Shown here: positions 18,439-27,097 of the stretch, one piece after another | How the letters are laid out: every line of letters starts with the position of its first letter | Position numbering within the stretch: position 1 is the first letter of the stretch | Assembly: GCF_009659625.1 (NCBI RefSeq) | Contig: NZ_VOIW01000001.1 | Location: 620,001-684,000 of the forward strand | Length of the DNA stretch: 64,000 bases | DNA from: Pseudomonas haemolytica | GTDB lineage: Bacteria > Pseudomonadota > Gammaproteobacteria > Pseudomonadales > Pseudomonadaceae | Reading direction: 5' to 3' | The notes under the pieces: model-generated | The model's database searches: none | Seen by the model: only the letters and a program-made list of their open reading frames with translations | What the model was told of the DNA's origin: nothing | Program-made: the position numbers and the translations under genes

Positions 18439-18492
18439 GGATGTTCCTCGTTGCGGGATTCGAAAATCCATTCGCGGATGCTTGAAAGTCAG

Positions 18493-19302
18493 TTATTGAA
18501 GCACGAAATAATCGTAGCGCATCGACACCGTGACCTGCAGCGGCTCAGGCGCCTCGATCACCTCGCTACGGCGCTCGGCACTGGCACGCCAGCCGTGGGG
18601 CGTCATCGCCAGCAGGTTGGCGCGGTCCTTGGGGTCGGCCAGGCTCAGGGTGAATTCCAGGGTTTCACTGTGCGCAAGGCTCATGCCGTCCGGCACCAGG
18701 GCCAGGTGTTTGTCGTCGGTGTACTCGCGTACTTCGTCGTACAGGCGTTCGCGCAGCTCCATCAGGTGGCCGCTGGTCGGGCCGACCTTCATCAAGCCGC
18801 CGCCGGGGCTGAGCAGGCGCTTGGCCTCTTGCCAGTCCAACGGGCTGAACACGCTCGCGAGGAACTGGCAACTGGCATCGGCCAATGGCACGCGGGCCAT
18901 GCTGGCGATCAACCAGGTCAGCGCCGGGTTGCGCTTGCATGCGCGCTTGACGGCCTCCTTGGAGATATCCAGGGCATAACCATCGGCCTGGGGCAGGGCG
19001 TCGGCGATTTGCGCGGTGTAGTAACCCTCGCCACAACCGATGTCCACCCAGCGCTGCGGTGCGCGTTCGCCAGCCAGTTCGGCCAGGCGCTTGGCTACCG
19101 GCGCATAGTGCCCGGCGTTGAGAAAGTCGCGGCGCGCCTCGACCATGGCCAGGTTGTCGCCAGGGTCGCGGCTGTTTTTGTGCTGCACCGGCAACAGGTT
19201 CAGGTAACCCTGGCGCGCGCGGTCGAAACGGTGCCCGAGCGGGCACGCCACGCCATTGTCCACCGCGTTCAGCGGTGCGCTGCAAATGGGGCAGGCAAGC
19301 AT
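18493..19302 (-). CDS. rlmA: 23S rRNA (guanine745-N1)-methyltransferase RlmA-like
   Basis: Methylates G745 of 23S rRNA in the helix 35 region. The 269-residue protein starts with the zinc-binding site C4-P-I-C7, C20 and H24 (CPLGHRFDRARQGYLNLLP), the hallmark of RlmA. Then follows the SAM domain (RWVDIGCGEGYYTAQIADALPQADGYALDISKEAVK is its core, near residue 88). Its ATG overlaps the dapE stop by one base (TGATG), so the two are likely coupled. The family is firm; I cannot separate RlmA-I from close paralogues that use G748. Confidence 0.92.
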   Translation of the reverse strand: MLACPICSAPLNAVDNGVACPLGHRFDRARQGYLNLLPVQHKNSRDPGDNLAMVEARRDFLNAGHYAPVAKRLAELAGERAPQRWVDIGCGEGYYTAQIADALPQADGYALDISKEAVKRACKRNPALTWLIASMARVPLADASCQFLASVFSPLDWQEAKRLLSPGGGLMKVGPTSGHLMELRERLYDEVREYTDDKHLALVPDGMSLAHSETLEFTLSLADPKDRANLLAMTPHGWRASAERRSEVIEAPEPLQVTVSMRYDYFVLQ

Positions 19303-20453
19303 CAGGCGAGCAACTTGATCAGGGTCTGGTAATAGATTTCGGTCAACACATCGAGGTCGCTGGCCAGGATGCGCTCGTTGACCTGGTGGATCGTCGCATT
19401 GACCGGGCCCAGTTCGACCACTTGGGTGCCCAACGTGGCAATGAAGCGCCCATCGGAGGTACCGCCGCTGGTAGACGCCTTGGTCTCACGCCCGGTGATT
19501 GCCTTGATGCTGGCCGACACCGCATCCAGCAGAGCACCCGGCTCGGTGAGAAACGGCAAGCCCGACAGTGCCCACTCCACATGCCAATCCAGGCCATGTT
19601 TATCCAGGATTGCCGCAACCCGCTGTTGCAGGCCCTCGACGGTGGACTCTGTGGAGAAGCGGAAGTTGAACACCGCCGTCAGGTCACCGGGGATCACGTT
19701 GGTGGCGCCGGTACCGGAATTGAGGTTGGAGATCTGGAAACTGGTCGGCGGGAAGAAGGCGTTGCCGTCATCCCAATGCTCGGCGGCCAATTCGGCCAGG
19801 GCCGGTGCGGCCAGGTGGATCGGGTTTTTCGCCAGGTGCGGGTAGGCCACGTGGCCCTGCACACCACGCACGGTCAAGGTGGCGCCGAGGGAGCCGCGAC
19901 GGCCGTTCTTGACCACGTCGCCCACCAGAGTCGTGCTCGATGGTTCGCCGACGATGCACCAGTCCAGGCGTTCCTTGCGCGCGGCCAGGCGTTCGATCAC
20001 CGCCTTGGTGCCGTGGTGCGCCGGGCCTTCTTCGTCGCTGGTGATCAGGAAGGCGACCGAACCCTTGTGGTCCGGGTAGTCGCTGACGAAGCGTTCCGCG
20101 GCCACCAGCATCGCCGCCAGGCTGCCTTTCATGTCTGCCGCACCGCGGCCGCAGAGCATGCCGTTTTCATCGATCAACGCATCGAACGGGTCGTTCTGCC
20201 AGGCCTGCACCGGGCCGGTGGGTACCACATCGGTGTGACCCGCGAAGCACAGCACCGGGCCTTCGTGCTTGCCGTGGGTGGCCCAGAAATTGTCCACATC
20301 GAAGATGCGCATAGGTTCCAGCGCAAAACCGGCGTCGCCCAGGCGCTGCATCATCAGCTTCTGGCAATCGGCGTCGACCGGCGTCACTGAGGGGCGACGG
20401 ATCAGGTCGATAGCGAGTTGAAGGGTCGGCGAAAGGTCGGCGTGGGCCGTCAT
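19302..20453 (-). CDS. dapE: Succinyl-diaminopimelate desuccinylase
   Basis: Hydrolyses N-succinyl-LL-diaminopimelate to LL-diaminopimelate and succinate, for lysine and peptidoglycan synthesis. The start at 20453 ([25 protein letters not shown]) gives 383 residues, the family length; the longer frame adds 17 unrelated residues. The M20 metallopeptidase motifs are [12 protein letters not shown] (first zinc histidine), [15 protein letters not shown] (bridging aspartate) and [11 protein letters not shown] (catalytic glutamate and zinc ligand). It runs into rlmA with a one-base overlap. DapC and DapD of the same pathway are encoded at 31.4 and 27.1 kb. Confidence 0.97.
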   Translation of the reverse strand: MTAHADLSPTLQLAIDLIRRPSVTPVDADCQKLMMQRLGDAGFALEPMRIFDVDNFWATHGKHEGPVLCFAGHTDVVPTGPVQAWQNDPFDALIDENGMLCGRGAADMKGSLAAMLVAAERFVSDYPDHKGSVAFLITSDEEGPAHHGTKAVIERLAARKERLDWCIVGEPSSTTLVGDVVKNGRRGSLGATLTVRGVQGHVAYPHLAKNPIHLAAPALAELAAEHWDDGNAFFPPTSFQISNLNSGTGATNVIPGDLTAVFNFRFSTESTVEGLQQRVAAILDKHGLDWHVEWALSGLPFLTEPGALLDAVSASIKAITGRETKASTSGGTSDGRFIATLGTQVVELGPVNATIHQVNERILASDLDVLTEIYYQTLIKLLA

Positions 20454-20567
20454 GGGAAAACTCCGGAAAGCGTGTGGTAGGCGCAGGGCGAATATGAAAC
20501 ACAAAACAATTCAATGTGGGAGCTGGGCTTGCGCCAAGTGTCATAAAACGGCCGTTATCTTATAGCA

Positions 20568-20592
20568 AAACGGCGGCCAGAGGCCGCCGTTT
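20568..20592. terminator. Hairpin terminator after ndvB
   Basis: A perfect 11-bp stem AAACGGCGGCC/GGCCGCCGTTT with an AGA loop, 19 bases past the ndvB stop on the minus strand. On that strand it runs into TTTTGC. Confidence 0.75.
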
Positions 20593-20610
20593 AGTGCATT
20601 GCGCAAGTTT

Positions 20611-23202
20611 TTACACCGTAGTGACAGGCTCCGCCTTCGCTACCGGTTTGGGCAGCGACGACAGGAACGCCATGATCAGCGCAGCCACGTACGGCAGCGA
20701 TTGCACCAGCAGCATCACCACCCAGAAGCGTATGTCATTGCTAGGCAGGCCCTGTACCAGGTAGATCCCCAGCGCCGCGCCCCACAGCAGCAGCATGATG
20801 AACATTTCTTCGCGGGCTTCGGAGATCGCCACCCAGAAGCCGTGGTTATCCGCATTTTTCGGTGTACGAAAGAACGGAATACTGGTGGTGAAGAAGCCAT
20901 ACAACACCGCTTTGGCGATGGTGTGGGACAACGCCAGCCCCGCCAGGGCCGCACAGAACGCATCTTTCAAGTTCACGCCTACCGCGCGACGGTAGAGGAA
21001 GATGATTTTGCCGACCTTGAACACAAACAACGCCAAGGGTGGGATGGCGAAAATCAGCAACGGTGGGTCGACCCGGGTCGGCACGATGATCATCGCTGCG
21101 GACCACAACAGGGCACCGACGGTGAAGAAAATGTTCATGCCATCCGCCACCCACGGCAACCAGCCGGCGAGGAAGTGGTAACGCTGGCCACGGGTCAGCT
21201 CGGTGTCCTTGCCACGTATCAGGCTGGCGGTGTGACGCTTGATGATCTGGATAGCGCCATAGGCCCAGCGGAAACGCTGCTTCTTGAAGTCGATAAAGGT
21301 ATCGGGCATCAAGCCCTTACCGTAGCTGTCGTGGTAATACGCCGCCGACAGGCCTTTCTCGAACACGCGCAGGCCCAGTTCGGCGTCTTCACAGATGCAC
21401 CAGTCGGCCCAGCCGAGTTCTTCGAGCACCGAACGACGGGTCATGGTCATGGTGCCGTGCTGGATGATCGCGTCACGGTCGTTGCGGGTGACCATGCCGA
21501 TATGGAAGAAGCCTTTGTATTCGGCGTAGCAGAGCTTCTTGAAGGTGCTTTCGTTCTGGTCGCGATAATCCTGGGGCGACTGCACCACGGCGATTTTCGG
21601 GTCGGCGAAGTGCGGCACCATGTGCTTGAGCCAGTTCGGCGATACGCAGTAGTCCGAGTCGATCACCGCGATCACTTCGGCATCCTTGGCGGTGTGCGGG
21701 ATCAGGTAGTTCAACGCGCCGCCCTTGAAGCCAGCCAGGGGCGCGACGTGGAAGAACTTGAAGCGCGGGCCCAGGGTTTCGCAGTAATCACGCACCGGTT
21801 CCCACACTGCCGGGTCCTTGGTGTTGTTGTCGATGATCAGGACTTCGTAGTCCGGGTAATCGAGGGCGGCCAGGGCGTCGAGGGTCTGTTTGACCATCTC
21901 TGGCGGCTCGTTGTAGCACGGCACATGGATCGACACTTTCGGGCGGTAGTCCGAGTCGCCTTCCACCGGCAGGAATTCACGCCGGCGCTTGTGAGTCCAC
22001 ACCGCTTCTGCCAGTTCGTGGGCTTCAGTCAGCAAGACGATAAACACGCCAAGGGCGCCGAGTGCCAGCAAGATACCGACGGTCACGCTGAACCATGTGC
22101 TGTATTGCTGGCTGTAGTCGTAGCCGATCCAGACCAGCACCGACCCACACAGAAATGCAATAAACGTCAGGAAGGTACGGCCGCGCTGGCGCAGGGCCGA
22201 GCCGTCGATCATCAACAGGGTCAGGGACAGCAGCGCAAGCACCACCGAACCAATGGCCAGCACCCGCCACTGCGGGATCGCCACCACCGGTCCTTCAAAG
22301 TTGAATTTCTGCTGGCGTGCGGCGTTGAACACCCCCCAATACGCGCCCGCCGAGCCTTCGTCGCTGACCTTCCACGGCTGGTCAAAGGCTTCGATCACGA
22401 AATAGTTGTAACCCTGGCGGTTGAGCTTGTTCACTAGCGTACGCAGGTAAATCGCCTGGTCTGCCGGGGATGATTCATTACCGCCGCGCATACGGCCGTT
22501 GCTCGGCCAGCCAACTTCCGACAGCAGCAGCGGCTTCTTCGGGAACGCTTTCTTCAGTTCTTTGGCGCGGTCGATTACGTACTGGCCGGCCTTGTCCATG
22601 GGAATGAATTCCCAGAACGGCAGGATGTGCGCGGCGATCAGGTCGACGTGATTGGCCAGTTGCGGGTTGTGCTCCCAGATGTGCCATTGCTCGGAGGTGG
22701 TCACCGGCACTTTCACGGCGGCGCGTACGCGGTCGAGCAGTACGATCAGGTCTTCGGGGGTGATTTCTTCACGGAACAACGCTTCGTTGCCGACCACTAC
22801 ACGCACAACGCTGCGGGAGTTGTTGGCAATCTCGATGGCGCGCTGGATTTCCCGCTCGTTGCGCTCCAGGTCCGGGCTGATCCAGATCCCCAGCGTCACG
22901 CGCAGACCGAACTCTTCGGCCAGCTTGGGGATATCGCCCAGGGTACCGTCGACCGAGTAGGTACGGATGTTGTCCGTCAGCTTGCTCATGATCGCCAGGT
23001 CCTGACGCATCTGCTCGTCAGTCGGGAACTGGTTTTTCTGCGGGTACTGGCCTTGCTGGAACGGCGAGTAGGAAAAACCGGAGATCTGTTCAGGCCAGTT
23101 GGGGGTCGTGACCGGGCGGTTGATCAGCGCCCAGAAGCCGGTGAACAGCGCGGCAATTGCCAGCACTACTACCAGGTTGAGTCCAAATTTACGCGATGAC
23201 AT
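20611..23202 (-). CDS. ndvB: GH17-GT2 fusion, NdvB-like beta-1,3-glucan synthase
   Basis: An 863-residue inner-membrane protein in two halves. After an N-terminal transmembrane segment (residues 9-27), residues 35-300 are a family-17 glycoside hydrolase domain with acid/base E140 (VVVGNE) and nucleophile E229 (LLLSEVGWPS). Hydrophobic segments at about 313-395 lead to a family-2 glycosyltransferase with DSD (515-517), CEDAELG (605-606) and QRFRW (642-646), then further membrane helices. P. aeruginosa NdvB has this architecture and makes cyclic periplasmic beta-1,3-glucans linked to biofilm antibiotic tolerance. From memory it also lies next to dapE there. The start at 23202 is taken because upstream residues lack a family match. 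It is closed by a terminator. Confidence 0.9.
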   Translation of the reverse strand: MSSRKFGLNLVVVLAIAALFTGFWALINRPVTTPNWPEQISGFSYSPFQQGQYPQKNQFPTDEQMRQDLAIMSKLTDNIRTYSVDGTLGDIPKLAEEFGLRVTLGIWISPDLERNEREIQRAIEIANNSRSVVRVVVGNEALFREEITPEDLIVLLDRVRAAVKVPVTTSEQWHIWEHNPQLANHVDLIAAHILPFWEFIPMDKAGQYVIDRAKELKKAFPKKPLLLSEVGWPSNGRMRGGNESSPADQAIYLRTLVNKLNRQGYNYFVIEAFDQPWKVSDEGSAGAYWGVFNAARQQKFNFEGPVVAIPQWRVLAIGSVVLALLSLTLLMIDGSALRQRGRTFLTFIAFLCGSVLVWIGYDYSQQYSTWFSVTVGILLALGALGVFIVLLTEAHELAEAVWTHKRRREFLPVEGDSDYRPKVSIHVPCYNEPPEMVKQTLDALAALDYPDYEVLIIDNNTKDPAVWEPVRDYCETLGPRFKFFHVAPLAGFKGGALNYLIPHTAKDAEVIAVIDSDYCVSPNWLKHMVPHFADPKIAVVQSPQDYRDQNESTFKKLCYAEYKGFFHIGMVTRNDRDAIIQHGTMTMTRRSVLEELGWADWCICEDAELGLRVFEKGLSAAYYHDSYGKGLMPDTFIDFKKQRFRWAYGAIQIIKRHTASLIRGKDTELTRGQRYHFLAGWLPWVADGMNIFFTVGALLWSAAMIIVPTRVDPPLLIFAIPPLALFVFKVGKIIFLYRRAVGVNLKDAFCAALAGLALSHTIAKAVLYGFFTTSIPFFRTPKNADNHGFWVAISEAREEMFIMLLLWGAALGIYLVQGLPSNDIRFWVVMLLVQSLPYVAALIMAFLSSLPKPVAKAEPVTTV

Positions 23203-23350
23203 AGCTATTTCGGGTTCCAAAAGGTGTGGAACGAAAAGAGGTGCCGGCCTACGCCGAACGGCGCGCATCCTACACTGGCCTTTCACTGAGCGTACAGCAA
23301 GCCGAGAAAAACCCGACTTTGGGCAGTGCAACTCGTCGTAAGTTCTCTTA

Positions 23351-23382
23351 CTTGTAGCTTGTAGCTTAAAACTTGTCGCTGC
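23351..23382. repeat. Dispersed CTTGTAGCTT-type element
   Basis: CTTGTAGCTTGTAGCTT then AAAACTTGTCGCTGC, matching the right half of the element at 7948-7972 with a few substitutions. It lies in the 213-base gap between the divergent ndvB and tcdA. Confidence 0.45.
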
Positions 23383-23389
23383 GTAGTCC

Positions 23390-23395
23390 TATAAT
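23390..23395 (+). promoter_or_regulatory. Candidate -10 element for tcdA
   Basis: TATAAT lies 21 bases before the tcdA ATG. A TTAAAA 18 bases upstream is a poor -35. If used, the leader is only about 14 bases. Confidence 0.35.
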
Positions 23396-23415
23396 GCGCG
23401 CCGGTTTTTGGGGTA

Positions 23416-24231
23416 ATGATCATGAGTACAGAAGATCCGCGGTTTGCAGGCGTCGCCCGCTTGTACGGCATTGAAGGCCTGGAACGCTTGAAGGCGGCCC
23501 ATGTGGCAATTGTCGGCGTCGGTGGCGTGGGCTCCTGGGCGGCGGAAGCAATGGCCCGTTGCGGGGTGGGCGAGATTTCGCTGTTTGACCTGGACGATGT
23601 CTGCGTCAGCAACAGCAACCGCCAGTTGCACGCGCTGGACAGCACCGTGGGCAAGCCCAAGGTCGAAGTGATGGCCGAGCGCCTGCGCGCGATCAACCCC
23701 GATTGCACAGTGCATGCAGTGGCGGACTTCGTCACCCGCGACACCATGGCCGAGTACATCACCCCGAACATCGATTGCGTGATCGACTGCATCGACGCCG
23801 TCAACGCCAAGGCGGCGCTGATTGCCTGGTGCAAGCGCCGCAAGATCCAGATCATCACCACCGGCGGCGCCGGTGGGCAGATTGACCCGACGCTGATCCA
23901 GGTCTGCGACCTGAACCGCACCTTCAATGACCCGCTGGCCTCGAAAGTGCGCTCCACACTGCGGCGTGACTACGGCTTCTCGCGCACGGTGACCCGCCAT
24001 TACAGCGTGCCCTGCGTGTTTTCAACCGAGCAACTGCGCTACCCCAAGCCCGATGGCAGCATTTGTTTGCAGAAGAGTTTTGTCGGCGATGGGGTGAAGC
24101 TTGACTGTGCGGGAGGGTTTGGCGCGGTGATGATGGTGACCGCCACGTTCGGCATGGTGGCGGCGACCAAGGCGGTGGACAAGATTGTGGCTGGAGTGCG
24201 CAGGCCTTCGGAGCGGGTCAAGCCCACCTAG
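23416..24231 (+). CDS. tcdA: tRNA threonylcarbamoyladenosine dehydratase
   Basis: An E1-like enzyme that uses ATP to cyclise t6A37 of tRNA into ct6A. The 271-residue protein carries the nucleotide-binding GVGGVGSW (residues 34-41), the LDDVCVSNSNRQLHA segment, the DCIDAVNAKAALIAWCK helix and GGAGGQIDPT, all TcdA/CsdL features. ATG codons at 23416 and 23422 are both possible starts; the choice changes two residues. In E. coli the protein works with the CsdA-CsdE sulfur relay, and csdE and csdA follow here convergently across a REPIN. Confidence 0.95.
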   Translation: MIMSTEDPRFAGVARLYGIEGLERLKAAHVAIVGVGGVGSWAAEAMARCGVGEISLFDLDDVCVSNSNRQLHALDSTVGKPKVEVMAERLRAINPDCTVHAVADFVTRDTMAEYITPNIDCVIDCIDAVNAKAALIAWCKRRKIQIITTGGAGGQIDPTLIQVCDLNRTFNDPLASKVRSTLRRDYGFSRTVTRHYSVPCVFSTEQLRYPKPDGSICLQKSFVGDGVKLDCAGGFGAVMMVTATFGMVAATKAVDKIVAGVRRPSERVKPT

Positions 24232-24257
24232 ATCCCACTGCCGAACACAGATCCAAG

Positions 24258-24348
24258 TGTGGGAGGGGGCTTGCTCCCGATTACGGTGTGTCAGTCGGCT
24301 TATTCAGTGACTGACACTCTGCAATCGGGAGCAAGCCCCCTCCCACAT
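24258..24348. repeat. REPIN-type inverted repeat, copy 2
   Basis: Arms TGTGGGAGGGGGCTTGCTCC and the complementary GGGAGCAAGCCCCCTCCCAC enclose about 40 bases with TCAGTC/GACTGA symmetry. It sits between the convergent tcdA and csdE and directly abuts the csdE stop codon (24349-24351), where it could fold in both 3' ends. Confidence 0.85.
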
Positions 24349-24762
24349 TTAGTTGTGTGTACGGCTTAGTTCGCGCATGCGCTGCAGGACTGCATTCAGG
24401 CCATTGCTGCGTGACGGGGAGAGTTGGCGGGACAGCCCCAACTGTGCAAACCAGTCAGGCAGGTCAACCGCCTGCAACTCAGCCGCCGACAACCCGTTGA
24501 CCCGCGCCAACAACAGCGCTACCAACCCACGAATCATCCGCGCCTCGCTGCTGGCGGCAAACTGCCAATGACCGTCCTGCAAGCGCCCCACCAACCACAC
24601 CAGGCTTTCGCAGCCTTGTACCAGGTTGGCGTCGACCTTTTCGTCATCCGCCAAGACGGGCAGCCGCTCGCCCCATTGCATCAGCAGGCGGGCGCGCTGT
24701 TCCCAGCTGGCGACGGCCTGAAATGCTTCCAGTGCCGCCACTGCGTCAACTGGCAAGCTCAT
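24349..24762 (-). CDS. csdE: SufE-family sulfur acceptor CsdE
   Basis: Accepts persulfide sulfur from the cysteine desulfurase CsdA. The 137-residue protein has the SufE/CsdE active-site loop VQGCESLVWL with the acceptor Cys51, and the following MIRGLVALLLARVNGLS helix. Its first codon overlaps the end of csdA by 4 bases, so the partners are translationally coupled. It stands alone from the isc/suf genes, which favours CsdE over SufE. Confidence 0.93.
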   Translation of the reverse strand: MSLPVDAVAALEAFQAVASWEQRARLLMQWGERLPVLADDEKVDANLVQGCESLVWLVGRLQDGHWQFAASSEARMIRGLVALLLARVNGLSAAELQAVDLPDWFAQLGLSRQLSPSRSNGLNAVLQRMRELSRTHN

Positions 24763-25964
24763 CGCAACATGTCCAGCGCCTGGTCCAACGCTTCAAAAAA
24801 GCGCTCCAGGTCATCGGAATCGTTGTACAGCGCCAGGGACACGCGAATCGCCCCGGATAAGTGCAGCGCCTTGAGCAGTGGCATCGCGCAATGGTGCCCG
24901 GCCCGCACGGCAATGCCTTGTTCGGTCAACAGGTGGGCCAGGTCGGCATTGTGCACGCCGTCCACCACGAAGCTAACCAATGCCACTTGCGGCGAGCCGA
25001 GTACGCGTACGCCATTGCGTGCTTTCAGCCCACGCAACAGGTAGTCGTGCAGCGCCGCTTCATGGGCGATGACGGCGGGTTGATCCAGTGAATTCAGGTA
25101 GTCCAGGGTCGCGCCCAGACCGATGACGCTGGCAATCGGCGGAGTGCCGGCTTCGAAGCCCAGGGGCGCGGGGCGGAAACTGGCGCTCTGGTAATCCGCC
25201 TGTTGCACCATCTCTCCGCCGAACTGCCAGTGGCGCAGGTGATGCAGCATCTCGTTGCGCCCATACAGCACGCCGACGCCGTCCGGGCCGTAGAGTTTAT
25301 GGCTGGAAAATACATAGAAGTCGCAGCCCAGGGCCTGTACGTCATGGCGGCCATGCACGATGCCCTGGGCGCCATCCACCACAGTGAGGGCGCCATGTGC
25401 CTGGGCCATTGCCAGCAAGGCTTCCAGCGGCTGCCAGGCGCCGAGCACATTGGACAACTGGCTCACAGCTAACAGGCGCGTGCGCGGGCCGATCAAGGTG
25501 GCCGCAGCTTCAAGATCGATCACACCGTCATCGCCCAAGGGCAATACCACCAGCGAGAGCGCGCGGCGTTTGGCCAGTTGCTGCCAGGGCAGCAGGTTGG
25601 CGTGGTGTTCCAGGGCGCTGATGGCAATCTCATCGCCCGCATTGAATAAGTGTTCCAGGCCGTAGGCCAGGAGGTTCAGCGCAGAGGTAGCGCCATGGGT
25701 AAACACGATCTGCCCGTTATCACCTGCGTTCAACCACTGCGCGACCTTGCTGCGACTGTCTTCAAAGGCCTGGGTCGCATGGGCCCCGGGCAAATGCTGG
25801 GCGCGGTGCACATTGGCTGCGCCATTGGCGTAGTAATGGCTGATGGCATCCAACAGGGCTTGGGGTTTTTGCGTGGTGGCGGCGTTGTCCAGATAGGTCT
25901 GGTCCTGCCGTTGCAGGGTGGCGATGGCCGGGAAATCGGCGCGCCAGGGGGAGGGCACAAGCAT
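24759..25964 (-). CDS. csdA: Cysteine desulfurase CsdA (class V aminotransferase)
   Basis: PLP enzyme that removes sulfur from cysteine to form an enzyme persulfide. The start MLVPSPWRADFPAI at 25964 gives 401 residues; the alternative is a TTG three codons earlier. Visible motifs are YLDNAATTQKP at the N-terminus, VDGAQG, the PLP lysine in FSSHKLYGPDGVG, and the active-site cysteine in VRAGHHCAMPLL near the C-terminus. It overlaps csdE by 4 bases and follows dapD by 67 bases. Confidence 0.94.
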   Translation of the reverse strand: MLVPSPWRADFPAIATLQRQDQTYLDNAATTQKPQALLDAISHYYANGAANVHRAQHLPGAHATQAFEDSRSKVAQWLNAGDNGQIVFTHGATSALNLLAYGLEHLFNAGDEIAISALEHHANLLPWQQLAKRRALSLVVLPLGDDGVIDLEAAATLIGPRTRLLAVSQLSNVLGAWQPLEALLAMAQAHGALTVVDGAQGIVHGRHDVQALGCDFYVFSSHKLYGPDGVGVLYGRNEMLHHLRHWQFGGEMVQQADYQSASFRPAPLGFEAGTPPIASVIGLGATLDYLNSLDQPAVIAHEAALHDYLLRGLKARNGVRVLGSPQVALVSFVVDGVHNADLAHLLTEQGIAVRAGHHCAMPLLKALHLSGAIRVSLALYNDSDDLERFFEALDQALDMLR

Positions 25965-26031
25965 GGTGATCAAGACTCGTATAAGCGAGCCGCCCCGAAG
26001 GCGCGGCCCGCTAGTGGCATCGAGTGGCTGC

Positions 26032-27066
26032 TTAGTTGTGAGCGTGCAGCGCTTCGTTCAGTTCGATGGCCGATTTGTGGGTTTTGCACTCCACGGCACC
26101 GGTCTCGGAGTTACGGCGGAACAGCAGGTCCGGTTGACCCGCCAGCTCGCGTGCCTTGACCACCTTGACCAGTTGGTTCTGTTCGTCGAGCAGGGCAACC
26201 TTGGTGCCGGCGGTGATGTACAGGCCCGACTCCACGGTGTTGCGGTCGCCCAATGGGATACCGGTACCGGCGTTGGCTCCGATCAGGCAGCCTTCGCCCA
26301 CCTTGATCACGATATTGCCGCCGCCCGACAGGGTGCCCATGGTGGAGCAACCGCCGCCCAGGTCCGAGCCCTTGCCGACGAATACGCCTGCCGATACACG
26401 GCCCTCGATCATGCCCGGGCCTTCGGTGCCGGCGTTGAAGTTGATGAAACCTTCGTGCATCACGGTAGTGCCTTCGCCCACGTAGGCGCCCAGGCGGATA
26501 CGCGCAGCGTCAGCGATGCGCACGCCGGCCGGTACCACGTAGTCGGTCATTTTCGGGAACTTGTCCACCGAGAACACTTCCAGCAACTCGCCACGCAGGC
26601 GCGCTTCGAGTTGGCGTTCAGCCAGTTCGGCGATGTCGATGGCGCCCTGGCTGGTCCAGGCCACGTTCGGCAATTGCGGGAACACACCAGCCAAGTTCAG
26701 GCCGTGGGGCTTGACCAGACGGTGGGACAGCAGGTGCAGCTTGAGGTAGGCCTCAGGTGTGGAGGTCAGTGCGGCGTCTTCGGCCAACAGTGTGGCAACC
26801 AGTGGCGTGTGGCTTTCAGCCAGGCGATTTAACAGCGCGGCTTGGGTGGCGTCGACGTTCTTGAGTGCATCCGCCAGCTGCAGCGCCTGGCTGATGGTGA
26901 ACGTGATCGCCTGGTTACCTTCGGTGTAACCGAGGATCGGCGCGACGGCGGCCACGATCTCGGCCGACGGGTTGAGCAACGGTTGTGCGTAAAACACTTC
27001 CAGCCAAGCACCTTGGCGGTTCTGAGTGCCGACGCCGAAGCCCAGGCTGAACAGGGAATGGGACAT
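26032..27066 (-). CDS. dapD: Tetrahydrodipicolinate N-succinyltransferase
   Basis: Transfers succinyl from succinyl-CoA to tetrahydrodipicolinate, opening the succinylase branch to diaminopimelate. The start MSHSLFSLGFGVGTQNRQG at 27066 gives 344 residues, the long Pseudomonas type rather than the 274-residue E. coli type. The C-terminal half is a left-handed beta-helix with hexapeptide repeats (RIADAARIRLGAYVGEGTTVMHEGFIN, then GKGSDLGGGCSTMG). The upstream frame adds 24 residues with no match. Confidence 0.96.
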   Translation of the reverse strand: MSHSLFSLGFGVGTQNRQGAWLEVFYAQPLLNPSAEIVAAVAPILGYTEGNQAITFTISQALQLADALKNVDATQAALLNRLAESHTPLVATLLAEDAALTSTPEAYLKLHLLSHRLVKPHGLNLAGVFPQLPNVAWTSQGAIDIAELAERQLEARLRGELLEVFSVDKFPKMTDYVVPAGVRIADAARIRLGAYVGEGTTVMHEGFINFNAGTEGPGMIEGRVSAGVFVGKGSDLGGGCSTMGTLSGGGNIVIKVGEGCLIGANAGTGIPLGDRNTVESGLYITAGTKVALLDEQNQLVKVVKARELAGQPDLLFRRNSETGAVECKTHKSAIELNEALHAHN

Positions 27067-27097
27067 GCTTTTACCTCTACAAAAATGGAAGGCTGGC

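Noticed and set aside
20599..22437. 612-codon plus-strand frame opposite ndvB
   Set aside because: Shadow of the ndvB reading frame; low-complexity composition and no ribosome binding site or motif.
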